A stretch of 22,969 bases of DNA, from the NCBI GenBank assembly GCA_034439915.1, contig JAWXBI010000110.1, forward strand, positions 1 through 22,969. The letters are read 5' to 3'. Below the pieces are notes generated by a model that searched no databases, was not told the DNA's origin, and saw only the letters and a list, made by a program, of their open reading frames with translations. Below, piece after piece: positions 1-7,629 of this stretch; positions within the stretch are counted from its first letter, which is position 1, and every line of letters begins with the position of its first letter. The DNA is from JADJLQ01 sp034439915. GTDB lineage: Bacteria > Bacteroidota > Bacteroidia > Chitinophagales > Saprospiraceae. Made by a program: the position numbers and the translations under genes.

Positions 1-1025
1 AATGTATCCAACCGCAACCTATGAAGACGATTGCTGATCCTGCCTGCGGTACAGGTGGTTTCTTCCTCGCAGCTTATGATTACCTGGTCGCCAACAATAA
101 ATTGGATAAGGAACAAAACAAGTTTTTAAAGTATTCCACTTTTTTCGGCAACGAAATTGTAGCCAGCACCCGGCGACTGGCCCTGATGAATTTGTTTCTG
201 CACAATATCGGGGATATTGCCGTCGACAATCAATCTGCCGGAAAGGATGGTTTTATATCTCCGGCCGATGCCCTGATCGCAGCCTCCCCGGTCACCTACG
301 ATTATGTCCTGGCCAATCCACCTTTCGGAAAAAAGAGCGCCCAAACGTTTACCAATGAAGAAGGCGAACTGGAAAAGGACGATCTGACCTATAACCGCCA
401 TGACTTCTGGGCCACCACCAGCAATAAACAATTAAATTTTGTCCAGCATATACGATCCATGTTGAAAACTACCGGATTGGCCGCTGTTGTAGTCCCGGAC
501 AATGTACTTTTTGAAGGTGGTGCAGGTGAAACTGTTCGTAAAAAACTGCTGGAAACCACCGATCTGCATACCATCTTGCGTTTACCAACCGGTATATTTT
601 ATGCGCAAGGAGTCAAAGTAAATGTCATTTTCTTTGACAATAAACCCGCCAGCAAAAGCCCCTGGAGCAAAGAAATCTGGGTATATGATTATCGTACCAA
701 TATTCACCATACGCTTAAGAAAAATCCACTAAAACTGGATGATTTAAAAGATTTCATTAATTGTTTCCATCCAGCCAACCGGCACAAAAGGAAAGAAACC
801 TACCATCCGGATACAAAACCGGAAGGCCGATGGAGGAAGTTTACCTATAATGAAATAATTGCACGGGACAAAACCAGTTTAGATATCACCTGGTTAAAAG
901 ACAAATCCCTGGCCGATCTGGACAACCTGCCCGATCCGGATACTTTAGCAGCCGAAATCATTGAAAACCTGGAAGCAGGCTTGGCGAGTTTCAGAGAAAT
1001 AATGATAAAATTAAATGGAAATTAA
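1..1025 (+). CDS. hsdM: Type I restriction-modification DNA methylase subunit M, 5'-truncated by the window edge
   Basis: N6-adenine methyltransferase subunit that, with a specificity subunit, methylates the target of a type I restriction-modification system. The frame is open from base 3 and reads into the ATG at 21 without a break, so that ATG is internal and the true start lies outside the window. The SAM-binding motif I, DPACGTGGFF, begins at base 36, and the catalytic motif IV, NPPFG, lies at about 315-329. The remaining ~340 residues match the C-terminal two thirds of a typical ~500-residue HsdM, ending in a helical tail (EIIENLEAGLASFREIM) of the kind that contacts HsdS. No hsdS or hsdR follows: the next gene is an unrelated propeller/phosphoesterase 57 bp downstream. 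Either the partner genes lie upstream or this is an orphan methylase. The family call is firm; the completeness of the system cannot be judged. Confidence 0.92.
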   Translation, partial: CIQPQPMKTIADPACGTGGFFLAAYDYLVANNKLDKEQNKFLKYSTFFGNEIVASTRRLALMNLFLHNIGDIAVDNQSAGKDGFISPADALIAASPVTYDYVLANPPFGKKSAQTFTNEEGELEKDDLTYNRHDFWATTSNKQLNFVQHIRSMLKTTGLAAVVVPDNVLFEGGAGETVRKKLLETTDLHTILRLPTGIFYAQGVKVNVIFFDNKPASKSPWSKEIWVYDYRTNIHHTLKKNPLKLDDLKDFINCFHPANRHKRKETYHPDTKPEGRWRKFTYNEIIARDKTSLDITWLKDKSLADLDNLPDPDTLAAEIIENLEAGLASFREIMIKLNGN

Positions 1026-1082
1026 TAGTACCTTCTGGGCACATTTAATTAAAATCACTTCATCAATTGTAAAATTCCAAAG

Positions 1083-3497
1083 ATGAAACCTTTTCTGTAT
1101 GCCGCAACAATCCTGGTCTTCCTATCCGACTGCAGCACGGTCAACCTCCCCGCCCCCACCCAACTCCCAAACGGCTGGTCCATCAGTCCATCCGGTAAAA
1201 GCATGCCCTTGGGCGACCTGCCACTCAATATGGCAGTGTCCCCGGATAAACAATATATGGTGGTGACCAATAGTGGGCTGAGTGAACACAGTTTACAATT
1301 AATAGACCTCCAGCAAGAGGCCGTCATCGACCAGTTTATAGTACCGGTGACCTGGGTCGGTATAGATTTTATAGACGACCGCAATTTTTATATCAGTGGA
1401 GGCACTACCAATAAGATATATAAATACAGCATCGTCAATAGAAAAATCAAATTTGAAAGTGAATTAGCCATTGCGGATCCCTGGCCCAATCCGGTCTGGC
1501 TCGGGGGCCTTTGTATTGACCCGGTTCGTAAAATGCTTTACATCGTCTCTAAGGAAGACAAACATTTGTATATCGTAGATTTAAATGCCAATAAACTCAG
1601 TCAAAAAATTCCAATCGGAGCGGAAGGGTATACCTGCCTCCTGAGCCCGGACCACTCCACCTTATACATCAGCCTATGGGGCGGAGATGTTATTTTACCA
1701 TTTAATACTATTTCCGGTAAACTGGGAACGGGTATCCCTGTTGGCAATCATCCCAACGATATGTGTATGACCCGGGATGGACGATTTTTGTTTGTAGTTA
1801 ATGCCAATGACAATAGCGTCTCTGTCCTCCACCTCACCGATCAAAAAGTCATCGAAACACTCAATGCAGCTTTATATCCGGGTTCTATTACCGGAAGCGG
1901 TACCAATAGTGTTGCGCTTAGCGAAGACCAACATACCCTCTACATAGCCAATGCAGATAATAATTGCCTTGCAGTATTTGATGTCACCACCCCCGGTACG
2001 AGTAAAAGCCTGGGGTTTATCCCTACTGGTTGGTATCCGACTTCGGTGAAATCAGTAAAAAATAAGATCTGGGTAGCCAACGGTAAGGGGTTTCAATCCG
2101 CGGCTAATCCCAAAGGACCCAGCCCGATCAATCCCAGGGAAAATGTCACTTACCAGCAAGGTGATTTGGCCAAACCGGATGAAATTCAATATATAGGCGG
2201 ATTGTTTCGGGGCAATCTGAGTGTTATCGAAAAGCCTTCCTCTAAAACCCTGGCTCAATATTCCAACAGGGTAGTCAATAATGTCCCGTATAAAAAAGAA
2301 AACGAGCTTATAGCCGACGGACGCAACAATAACCCTATTCCAAAAAAAGTAGGTGACCCTTCGCCGATCAAATATGTTTTTTATATCATCAAAGAAAACC
2401 GGACTTATGATCAGGTTCTCGGTGATGTAAAAGAAGGCAATGGGGATTCCAGCTTATGTCTATTCCCTGAGGCCATCACGCCCAATCAACATAAACTGGC
2501 CAAAGAATTTGTTTTACTGGACAATTTTTATGTCGATGCCGAAGTGAGTGCTGATGGCCACAACTGGAGTACCGGCGCTTATGCTACTGACTATGTGGAA
2601 AAAACCTGGCCGATGAGTTATGGCGGAAGAGGGGGAGCTTATGATTTTGAAGGCACTAAAAAACTGACCTGGCCACAGAAAGGATATATCTGGGATCATT
2701 GCAAACGGGCAGGTGTCACCTACCGCACTTATGGTGAATATGGGGCGCAGGGTAAAGCGGTGATACCAGCATTAGAAGGCCATGTAAGTGATGTCTACAC
2801 TGGCTGGAATATGTCGGTCCGCGATACCACGAGATTCAGTCAGTGGAAACGCGATTTTGATTCCCTATTGGCTATCAATGCAGTCCCAAGATTCAACAGC
2901 ATCCGTATGGGCAATGACCATACTGAAGGCCTTCGCAAAGGGCGTCCCAGTCCATTTGCTTATGTCGCAGACAACGATATGGCAACGGGTATGTTGGTTT
3001 CCCATCTCAGTAAAAGTCCTATATGGAATGAGTCGGTAGTCTTTATCCTCGAAGACGATGCCCAGAACGGCCCCGACCACGTGGATGCACACCGAAGTAT
3101 AGCATTTGTAGCCGGCGGCATGGTCAAACGGAATTTTGTGGATCATACCATGTACTCCACTTCTTCCATGTTGCGGACCATCGAATTAATTTTAGGAATA
3201 GCCCCCATGAGCCAGTATGATGCAGCGGCTACTCCTATGTGGCGTTGTTTTACTTCCAGGGCGGATAACCGTTCGTTCCAATATCGGATACCGGATGTAG
3301 ACCTGGATGAAAAAAACACCGCTATGAACAAATGGCAAAAAATCTCCGAGACTTTTGACTTGTCTAAAGAAGATGCTGTCAATGATATTTTATTTAATGA
3401 GGTACTTTGGTATGCAGTAAAAGGAGAAGGAAGGCCATATCCCGGACCGCGACGGGCTGCCTTCCTGAAGCAATTGGAGGAGGAGGATAAGGATTGA
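1083..3497 (+). CDS. YncE-like beta-propeller / phosphoesterase (alkaline phosphatase superfamily) two-domain protein
   Basis: 804 residues. The N-terminal half (about 35-350) is built of YVTN/YncE-type propeller blades, with repeated motifs such as NMAVSPDKQYMVVTNSG, MCMTRDGRFLFVVNAND and VALSEDQHTLYIANADN. From about 430 follows a phosphoesterase-type domain: YVFYIIKENRTYDQVLGD with KENRTYD from residue 437, a segment at about 485-495 containing DAEVSADGHNW, and EDDAQNGPDHVDAHR from residue 657, whose Asp/His residues fit the metal-binding set of the alkaline phosphatase superfamily. The same two-domain layout is common in Bacteroidota. The N-terminus is a hydrophobic export signal ending in a cysteine (LVFLSDC); an Asp just before the Cys is unusual for a lipobox, so lipoprotein status is uncertain. 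The substrate is unknown; a phosphodiester or phosphomonoester is the family expectation. It appears to be a single-gene unit. Confidence 0.85.
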   Translation: MKPFLYAATILVFLSDCSTVNLPAPTQLPNGWSISPSGKSMPLGDLPLNMAVSPDKQYMVVTNSGLSEHSLQLIDLQQEAVIDQFIVPVTWVGIDFIDDRNFYISGGTTNKIYKYSIVNRKIKFESELAIADPWPNPVWLGGLCIDPVRKMLYIVSKEDKHLYIVDLNANKLSQKIPIGAEGYTCLLSPDHSTLYISLWGGDVILPFNTISGKLGTGIPVGNHPNDMCMTRDGRFLFVVNANDNSVSVLHLTDQKVIETLNAALYPGSITGSGTNSVALSEDQHTLYIANADNNCLAVFDVTTPGTSKSLGFIPTGWYPTSVKSVKNKIWVANGKGFQSAANPKGPSPINPRENVTYQQGDLAKPDEIQYIGGLFRGNLSVIEKPSSKTLAQYSNRVVNNVPYKKENELIADGRNNNPIPKKVGDPSPIKYVFYIIKENRTYDQVLGDVKEGNGDSSLCLFPEAITPNQHKLAKEFVLLDNFYVDAEVSADGHNWSTGAYATDYVEKTWPMSYGGRGGAYDFEGTKKLTWPQKGYIWDHCKRAGVTYRTYGEYGAQGKAVIPALEGHVSDVYTGWNMSVRDTTRFSQWKRDFDSLLAINAVPRFNSIRMGNDHTEGLRKGRPSPFAYVADNDMATGMLVSHLSKSPIWNESVVFILEDDAQNGPDHVDAHRSIAFVAGGMVKRNFVDHTMYSTSSMLRTIELILGIAPMSQYDAAATPMWRCFTSRADNRSFQYRIPDVDLDEKNTAMNKWQKISETFDLSKEDAVNDILFNEVLWYAVKGEGRPYPGPRRAAFLKQLEEEDKD

Positions 3498-3528
3498 GCC
3501 CCGATATCTCGGTGGAGGTTGAGGCCTG

Positions 3529-3620
3529 CCCGAATTCCGGTAACGGAAGGCGGGTTAAGGTTAAGGCTGAGGTTGAGGCTGAGGCTGAGGCCTGCCCGAA
3601 TTCCGGTGACGGAAGGCGGG
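3529..3620. repeat. Duplicated GNRA-loop hairpin separated by a GGTTAA/GGCTGA hexamer satellite
   Basis: Two copies of a hairpin 66 bp apart. Copy 1 (3529-3554) is CCCGAATTCCG, loop GTAA, CGGAAGGCGGG; copy 2 (3595-3620) has the same arms with loop GTGA. The arms pair at 9 of 11 positions, with a central AA/GG internal mismatch kept in both copies. As + strand RNA both loops obey GNRA (GUAA and GUGA). Between them, 3553-3590 is a run of six-base units: GGTTAA, GGTTAA, GGCTGA, GGTTGA, GGCTGA, GGCTGA. The tract is in a 190-bp spacer after the phosphoesterase stop. It could be read through as codons, but the composition is repetitive, so I treat it as non-coding. It lacks the T-run of an intrinsic terminator. 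Confidence 0.8.
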
Positions 3621-3650
3621 TTGAGAGAAAACCACTTGTTTTGCCTGTTG

Positions 3651-3686
3651 TACCATTAACCATTTACCCTTTTAGCATTTAACCTC
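3651..3686. repeat. Degenerate GGTTAA-type satellite upstream of the permease
   Basis: Read on the minus strand this short tract is a string of 7-8-base units of the form GGTTAAAT / GCTAAAA / GGGTAAAT / GGTTAAT. It resembles the tract just after the permease gene (5007-5051) and is related to the hexamers at 3553-3590. It ends 6 bp before the permease start. Confidence 0.5.
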
Positions 3687-3691
3687 GCACC

Positions 3692-5011
3692 TTGTCTCTA
3701 CTACAAAAACGCATCACTCTATACGGCCTGACTATGATCGCTATTGGTTCCAGCATTGGATCTGGAATCTTTGTCACACCGGGGACCATTGCAAGGGAAA
3801 TCCCCCACCCGTATCTGATTTTAATGGTTTGGCTATTGGGTGGTTTGATGGGATTGACCGGAGCCTTGACCTTTGCTGAATTAGGTGGTTTATTTACACG
3901 GGCTGGAGGGGTTTATGTATATCTAAAACACGCGTATGGCAACCTGGCTGGGTTTTTATATGGCTGGGTGATGTTGGTAGTAATTAATACCGGTTCACTG
4001 GCTGGCCTTTGCGTCGCGTTTGCAGAATATCTGCGGTTTTTTATTCCGGAAATCTCCGGTCCGCTGAAGATGGGTATATCGGCGGCTACCCTGATCATAC
4101 TCACAGCCATCAACATCCTGGGGGTACACTATAGTCAGCACTTGTCCAATATCCTGACGACCATAAAGGTGGCGGCCATTGCTATTATTGTATTGATCGG
4201 TTTATTTGCAGGAGATGCGGATGCTATCCAGCAAAATTTTAATACAGCGCATGCCCTGCCCGCTAACCTGTTTGTGGCCTTATTCAGTGGTATGATTGGT
4301 GTATTTTTTTCAGTGGGGGGATGGCACCATGCCACCTATGTAGCAGGTGAAGTAATCAACCCGGAAAAGAATGTAGCCCGGGCCATGGTCCTGGGCACCA
4401 CCATCATCACCATAGCCTATGTCACGATCAACCTGGCCTATATGCGCTTGTTACCGGTGGATATCATAGAACAAACCCAGACTGTAGCCAGCGATGCGGT
4501 ATCCCGGGTCATTCCCTGGGGTGGTAGGTTGGTAGCTATTGGTATTGCCCTCTCTATATTTGGCACCATCAGCATTTATACTATGAGTGCGCCCAGAATT
4601 TATTATGCTATGGCGGAGGACGGTTTGTTTTTTAAATCCATGGCCAAGGTGCATGTCCGCTGGAGGACACCGGTCACGGCTATGCTGATCCAGGCGCTAT
4701 GGGCCTTGTGTGTCCTGTTTTTTTTCCAGGCTTATTTTGACAAGATTATCACTTTCGTCACCTTTATGGATGCCTTGTTTTTCGCCCTGGCTGCCGCTGC
4801 TGTTTTTGTTTTCCGTCACACACTCAAAGATCATCCCCGGGTTTATTCTGTATGGGGCTATCCTTTCATCCCCCTAATATTCATATCGCTGCAGACTGTG
4901 TTTGCGATCAACATATTTTTTCAGAAACCGCAACAAGCTCTGCCGGGGTTGGGATTGATGATATTAGGAATTGGGGTTTATTATTGGTTTAAAAGGCAAT
5001 TAAAATCTTAA
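3692..5011 (+). CDS. APC-superfamily amino acid permease
   Basis: 439 residues with about twelve hydrophobic segments, the expected size of an amino acid/polyamine/organocation transporter. The first membrane helix carries the family's substrate-binding glycine motif (GSSIGSGIFVTPG at about 18-30), followed by FAELGGLFTRAGGVYVYLKHAYG, the conserved TM2/loop segment. It imports or exchanges amino acids at the inner membrane; the exact substrate cannot be read from the sequence. The reading frame has no ATG before residue 15: the first in-frame start after the stop at 3680 is TTG at 3692. The TM1 motif begins only a few residues after the ATG at 3734, so TTG is the likely start although no ribosome-binding site is visible. 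Satellite-like tracts lie on both sides, and a remnant of an alanine dehydrogenase gene follows immediately on the other strand, suggesting an ancestral amino-acid-use neighbourhood. Confidence 0.88.
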   Translation: MSLLQKRITLYGLTMIAIGSSIGSGIFVTPGTIAREIPHPYLILMVWLLGGLMGLTGALTFAELGGLFTRAGGVYVYLKHAYGNLAGFLYGWVMLVVINTGSLAGLCVAFAEYLRFFIPEISGPLKMGISAATLIILTAINILGVHYSQHLSNILTTIKVAAIAIIVLIGLFAGDADAIQQNFNTAHALPANLFVALFSGMIGVFFSVGGWHHATYVAGEVINPEKNVARAMVLGTTIITIAYVTINLAYMRLLPVDIIEQTQTVASDAVSRVIPWGGRLVAIGIALSIFGTISIYTMSAPRIYYAMAEDGLFFKSMAKVHVRWRTPVTAMLIQALWALCVLFFFQAYFDKIITFVTFMDALFFALAAAAVFVFRHTLKDHPRVYSVWGYPFIPLIFISLQTVFAINIFFQKPQQALPGLGLMILGIGVYYWFKRQLKS

Positions 5012-5051
5012 CCACTTCACCTTTTAGCCGCTTTACCTTCTAACCTTTGAG
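5007..5051. repeat. Degenerate octamer satellite downstream of the permease
   Basis: On the minus strand this reads as successive units close to AGGTTAAG (AGGTTAGA, AGGTAAAG, CGGCTAAA, AGGTGAAG, TGGTTAAG). It overlaps the permease stop codon and resembles the tract at 3651-3686. Confidence 0.5.
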
Positions 5052-5057
5052 AATGTT

Positions 5058-5132
5058 CTAAAAGTTCGAGGTCAACCGCAAATTGATCTCCGTAAACTTT
5101 ATATAAAATAGTCCGCTGACATCAGGTGTCAT
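5058..5132 (-). pseudogene. Remnant of a second alanine dehydrogenase (C-terminus only)
   Basis: The minus strand translates to FYIKFTEINLRLTSNF followed by a stop at 5058-5060. This matches the last residues of the intact alanine dehydrogenase at 14896-16125 (FNMKFTDINLLVTSSF, stop). Upstream, TPDVSGL can be aligned loosely with TNEYLSRR of the intact gene; beyond that the similarity is lost. Seen directly: a 16-residue block with 11 identities, the same distance to the stop, and similar DNA (for example CTCCGTAAACTT against ATCCGTAAACTT). Inferred: a former paralogue or duplicated copy beside the amino acid permease, now deleted except for its 3' end. Confidence 0.7.
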
Positions 5133-5338
5133 TGTTTGATTTATTTTGACTGGTTTGGCTTTTGGTTTCCGCAACTGGTCAGTCCGAAATATAGAATCGT
5201 TATGAGAAGTTAATTCACTAATTCTTTGTTTGTTAGTTTAATGTCAGTACTGTCACCAAAAGGTAATTGCTAACTAGCCTGGGCTACCTGCAATACGATC
5301 AAATAGCACTATACGACCTACGAAGCACTACACTAAAA

Positions 5339-5509
5339 TTATAAGAAAAATTGCCATTCGAAGCACTGCGCCACGTCCGGCTGGGGCATGATCGTGTAGC
5401 TCACGTTAGCAACTGCTTTTGTTTCTAATGAGGCAAAGTCTAAATTTTGTAATTGTCTTGCCGCTGAATTAAAGACAAGGTCAAGCGAACTACTGATTAT
5501 ACCCGCGCT
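5339..5509 (-). pseudogene. Unrecognised C-terminal coding remnant
   Basis: An open minus-strand frame of 56 codons with natural-looking composition: LDLVFNSAARQLQNLDF, then ASLETKAVANVSYTIMPQ, then PDVAQCFEWQFFL and stop. There is no start codon in context; a stop lies directly upstream at 5510-5512. It looks like the tail of a larger protein whose front has been lost. I do not recognise the family. The rest of the 5133-5698 spacer shows nothing else I can support. Confidence 0.35.
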
Positions 5510-5698
5510 TCACCCGTTATTGTCGACAATGCTCGATTAGCCTTAGCGCTTCTTTGCTGTACTTTATCCGGGTCTCAATTTACTGTTAAAAGTAAGTATG
5601 TCAAAAAGTCAGGATGCTGATCAAGGTCATATTAATGGCTGACACACGTCATTTCAGTTATACCGTTTTTGTATTTTTTTTGTTTAACCCATTTTACC

Positions 5699-6382
5699 AT
5701 GCAAATACAAACTGGTTTAATTAATTACGCACATCAAAATTACTTTACTGTTAGTTCAACAAATACGGGCGATAAAGAGTTTAATAACGAAGCACTTGCT
5801 TTTACAGAAGATGCAGTTACAAAACTCCTCATCAAAAATATGATCAGTATCCGCTGCAAAATGTTCGTGAAAGCACAGTTGAATAAACTTGGTCTCCATT
5901 ATACTTCTATAGAATTAGGAGAAGTAGTACTTCCGGAGAGTTTATCCGCTGAACAACGCGATCAATTGAAGAGCGCTTTGGTGGAGGGTGGACTTGAATT
6001 GATGGATGATAAAAAAACCATTCTTGTTGAGAAAATAAAAAATTCGATTGATGAAATGTTACACTATGCAGTTTTGTTGCCTAAAACAAACTATTCTGAT
6101 TATATAAGCAGGAAGTTAAATTTGGACTACATCCACCTATCCAAAATGTTTTCTTCGTTGATGGGCATTTCACTAAAACAGTTTATTATTAACTATAAGA
6201 TTGAAAAAGTTAAAGAATTGTTGTGTTATAGCGAACTTACTTTATCCGAAATTTCTTATGAGTTAAACTATAGTAGTGTAGCTCATTTATCAAACCAGTT
6301 TAAAAAGGCAACCGGTCTGTCTCCTGCTTTTTTTAAATCGACAAGCCAGGGGGAAAAAGTTTTGTCAAATACGCTGGCATAA
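5699..6382 (+). CDS. AraC-family transcriptional regulator
   Basis: The 227-residue protein from the ATG at 5699 ends in an AraC-type double helix-turn-helix: first helix pair around YIHLSKMFSSLMGISLKQFI, then ELTLSEISYELNYSSVAHL and SNQFKKATGLSPAFFKS. The N-terminal part (RCKMFVKAQLNKLGLHYTSI... through GGLELMDDKKTILVEKIKN) is the small alpha/beta domain of a Bacteroidota AraC subfamily, sometimes compared with heavy-metal-associated domains. Relatives, as I remember them, start about ten residues before RCKM and often have two cysteines there; this protein has only one and carries about 42 extra N-terminal residues, so a later start at the internal methionine of KNMISIRCKM is possible. A TTG at 5669 in the same frame is a less likely start. 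It stands alone between decayed spacers, so its target genes are unknown. Confidence 0.85.
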   Translation: MQIQTGLINYAHQNYFTVSSTNTGDKEFNNEALAFTEDAVTKLLIKNMISIRCKMFVKAQLNKLGLHYTSIELGEVVLPESLSAEQRDQLKSALVEGGLELMDDKKTILVEKIKNSIDEMLHYAVLLPKTNYSDYISRKLNLDYIHLSKMFSSLMGISLKQFIINYKIEKVKELLCYSELTLSEISYELNYSSVAHLSNQFKKATGLSPAFFKSTSQGEKVLSNTLA

Positions 6383-6464
6383 TTTATTAAATCAGTTTGT
6401 CCAAGCTGCAAAATTTAAGAATTGAATCGGTCAGACAAAACACAAATTGTTTTGATGGACTTTT

Positions 6465-6614
6465 TCATCTCCTTGTCAAATACAGTATATCACTAATTTT
6501 ACTGTCTTGCTGAAGCGGTATCGGTGCATCTCTTGTCAAGGGTTTTCCATTTAAGATTATATTTTCAAGCGTCACGTTTGTCCATTCACAATTTACAATA
6601 GAAGGAATGGGACT
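6465..6614 (-). pseudogene. Possible beta-helix carbohydrate-active enzyme remnant
   Basis: A minus-strand frame between stops reads SPIPSIVNCEWTNVTL, ENIILNGKPLTRDAPI, PLQQDSKISDILYLTRR and stop. The NCEW-NVTLENI-LNGKP pattern resembles the coil repeats and C-terminal region of right-handed beta-helix proteins (pectate-lyase/GH28-like). There is no plausible start and only about 49 residues remain. Identity is tentative; it could also be an unrelated protein end. Confidence 0.35.
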
Positions 6615-6664
6615 TCAGGGTTCTTCTTTTGGCTAAAACCCACATTCGTATAAGATGAAAATAG

Positions 6665-6702
6665 TAATATGTATATAAATGTGTAATATGTATATAGATG
6701 TA
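6665..6702. repeat. Two-copy 19-bp tandem repeat
   Basis: TAATATGTATATAAATGTG is followed immediately by TAATATGTATATAGATGTA (17 of 19 identical). It is AT-rich and lies in the spacer between the AraC gene and the lipocalin. No function is evident. Confidence 0.7.
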
Positions 6703-6776
6703 CTCTTCATTTTTTTATAATTGCCAGTATAGAGTATAGCGTATAGAAACTCTTCAACTTTACTTTCACTCTGCAG

Positions 6777-6930
6777 GCTTGCCGATAATGTTTCGGGTAA
6801 TGGCGATTTTGCGGTTTATAAGCACAAATATTGAACCAACCACTATTGCTCATTATATAGATGCACAAAGCGTAATACTTGCACAGCTCGACCCGCCAAT
6901 GCGGAGTCACCCGATAAATTCGCCAATACC
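6777..6930. repeat. Long imperfect palindrome downstream of the lipocalin gene
   Basis: The left arm (from 6777: TTGCCGATAATG, TTTCGGGT, TTTTGCGG, AAATATT) aligns with the reverse complement of the right arm ending near 6930 (TTGGCGAATTTATCGGGT, TTGGCGG, AAGTATT). Pairing is broken by bulges and perhaps 60-65% identical by eye. Just outside the right arm, on the minus strand, is CAGCTAAAAAGGTATTGGCG, which resembles the outer ends of the palindrome at 13022-13392. It starts about 30 bp past the lipocalin stop. The 6383-6960 spacer contains no intact gene. Confidence 0.4.
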
Positions 6931-6960
6931 TTTTTAGCTGTTGGCATTAGAAATCTGTTT

Positions 6961-7488
6961 CTAAATCTGCATTGTCTTTTGAAGCTTCGATATATCAAAT
7001 CCTTTTTCTCTAAGACGGCCAATTATTTGTTCATAAATTACTTCGTCCATTTTTGCAGTTCGCGAAAGTATCCACAAATATTTTTTGTCAGGGTGACTAA
7101 CTACTGCGTAACTATAATCGCCTGCCAAATCAATAATCCAATATTTACCTTTGAAGGGCCAGAAGAATTGAACTTTCAATTTTGCGTTGCCGGAGTTTTT
7201 ATCTACAAATGCTTTTCCTTTTATGTAGGATTGTTTACCATTTACGCTGTCTCTGTTACATCTATTTTCTACAATAACATATCCCTTGTCGCTTAGCGTA
7301 TATTCAGCTGTAGTGCAATGACACCCTTTCTGAAATCTTTGTGGATATGAGGCAATTTCAAACCATTTGCCAGCATATTTATTTAAGTCCACATTTGGAA
7401 CTGTCTGTAAGGTTTGTGCCTTCAAAATTGTTGTTGTTAAAATTATTACTGGAATTAAATAGAAATATCTTGCTTTCATTGTCTCCAA
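6961..7488 (-). CDS. Secreted lipocalin (Blc-like)
   Basis: 175 residues. The N-terminus is an export signal (MKARYFYLIPVIILTTTILKAQ) with likely cleavage after Ala-24; there is no lipobox cysteine, unlike Escherichia coli Blc, so the mature protein is probably periplasmic or released. The lipocalin GxW motif is GKWFEIA (residues 40-46), followed by SYPQRFQKG, then VQFFWPFKGKYWIIDLAGDY and the closing YLWILSRTAKMDE, all diagnostic of the bacterial/apolipoprotein-D branch that binds fatty acids or lysophospholipids. The pair of cysteines in GCHCTTAEY and another in ENRCNRD may form a disulfide. Either Met-1 or Met-4 could be the start. The gene stands alone; a candidate promoter lies 54-81 bp upstream, and a long imperfect palindrome follows the stop. 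Confidence 0.9.
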   Translation of the reverse strand: METMKARYFYLIPVIILTTTILKAQTLQTVPNVDLNKYAGKWFEIASYPQRFQKGCHCTTAEYTLSDKGYVIVENRCNRDSVNGKQSYIKGKAFVDKNSGNAKLKVQFFWPFKGKYWIIDLAGDYSYAVVSHPDKKYLWILSRTAKMDEVIYEQIIGRLREKGFDISKLQKTMQI

Positions 7489-7541
7489 AGATCTGTTTTA
7501 GGTCACTCAGGTTTTATTTTTTAAGAGTTAGTTTCTTGCCG

Positions 7542-7569
7542 TAAAGATACAAGTTTGAAGGGAACCAAA
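7542..7569 (-). promoter_or_regulatory. Candidate promoter of the lipocalin gene
   Basis: On the minus strand TTTG (7566-7569) is followed after 16 bp by TATCTTTA (7542-7549), close to the Bacteroidota consensus TTTG-N19-TAnnTTTG. The spacer is short and the last base departs from consensus, so support is moderate. The leader would be about 50 nt. Confidence 0.35.
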
Positions 7570-7629
7570 TGCTTATGGGTTTTAGCCCCTTAAAAAGTCA
7601 GACGTGATTACAAATAAATTTTTGTAATT

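Noticed and set aside
3494..3682. 62-codon frame translating the hairpin/hexamer tract (CPNSGNGRR repeats)
   Set aside because: The peptide repeats only mirror the DNA repeats, and the opposite strand is open as well; no start context or homologous motif.
5257..5421. Apparent palindrome with ends TTGCTAAC / GTTAGCAA
   Set aside because: Only short blocks match and the gaps between them differ widely; the right half is explained by the open protein tail at 5339-5509. Not strong enough to join the palindrome family.
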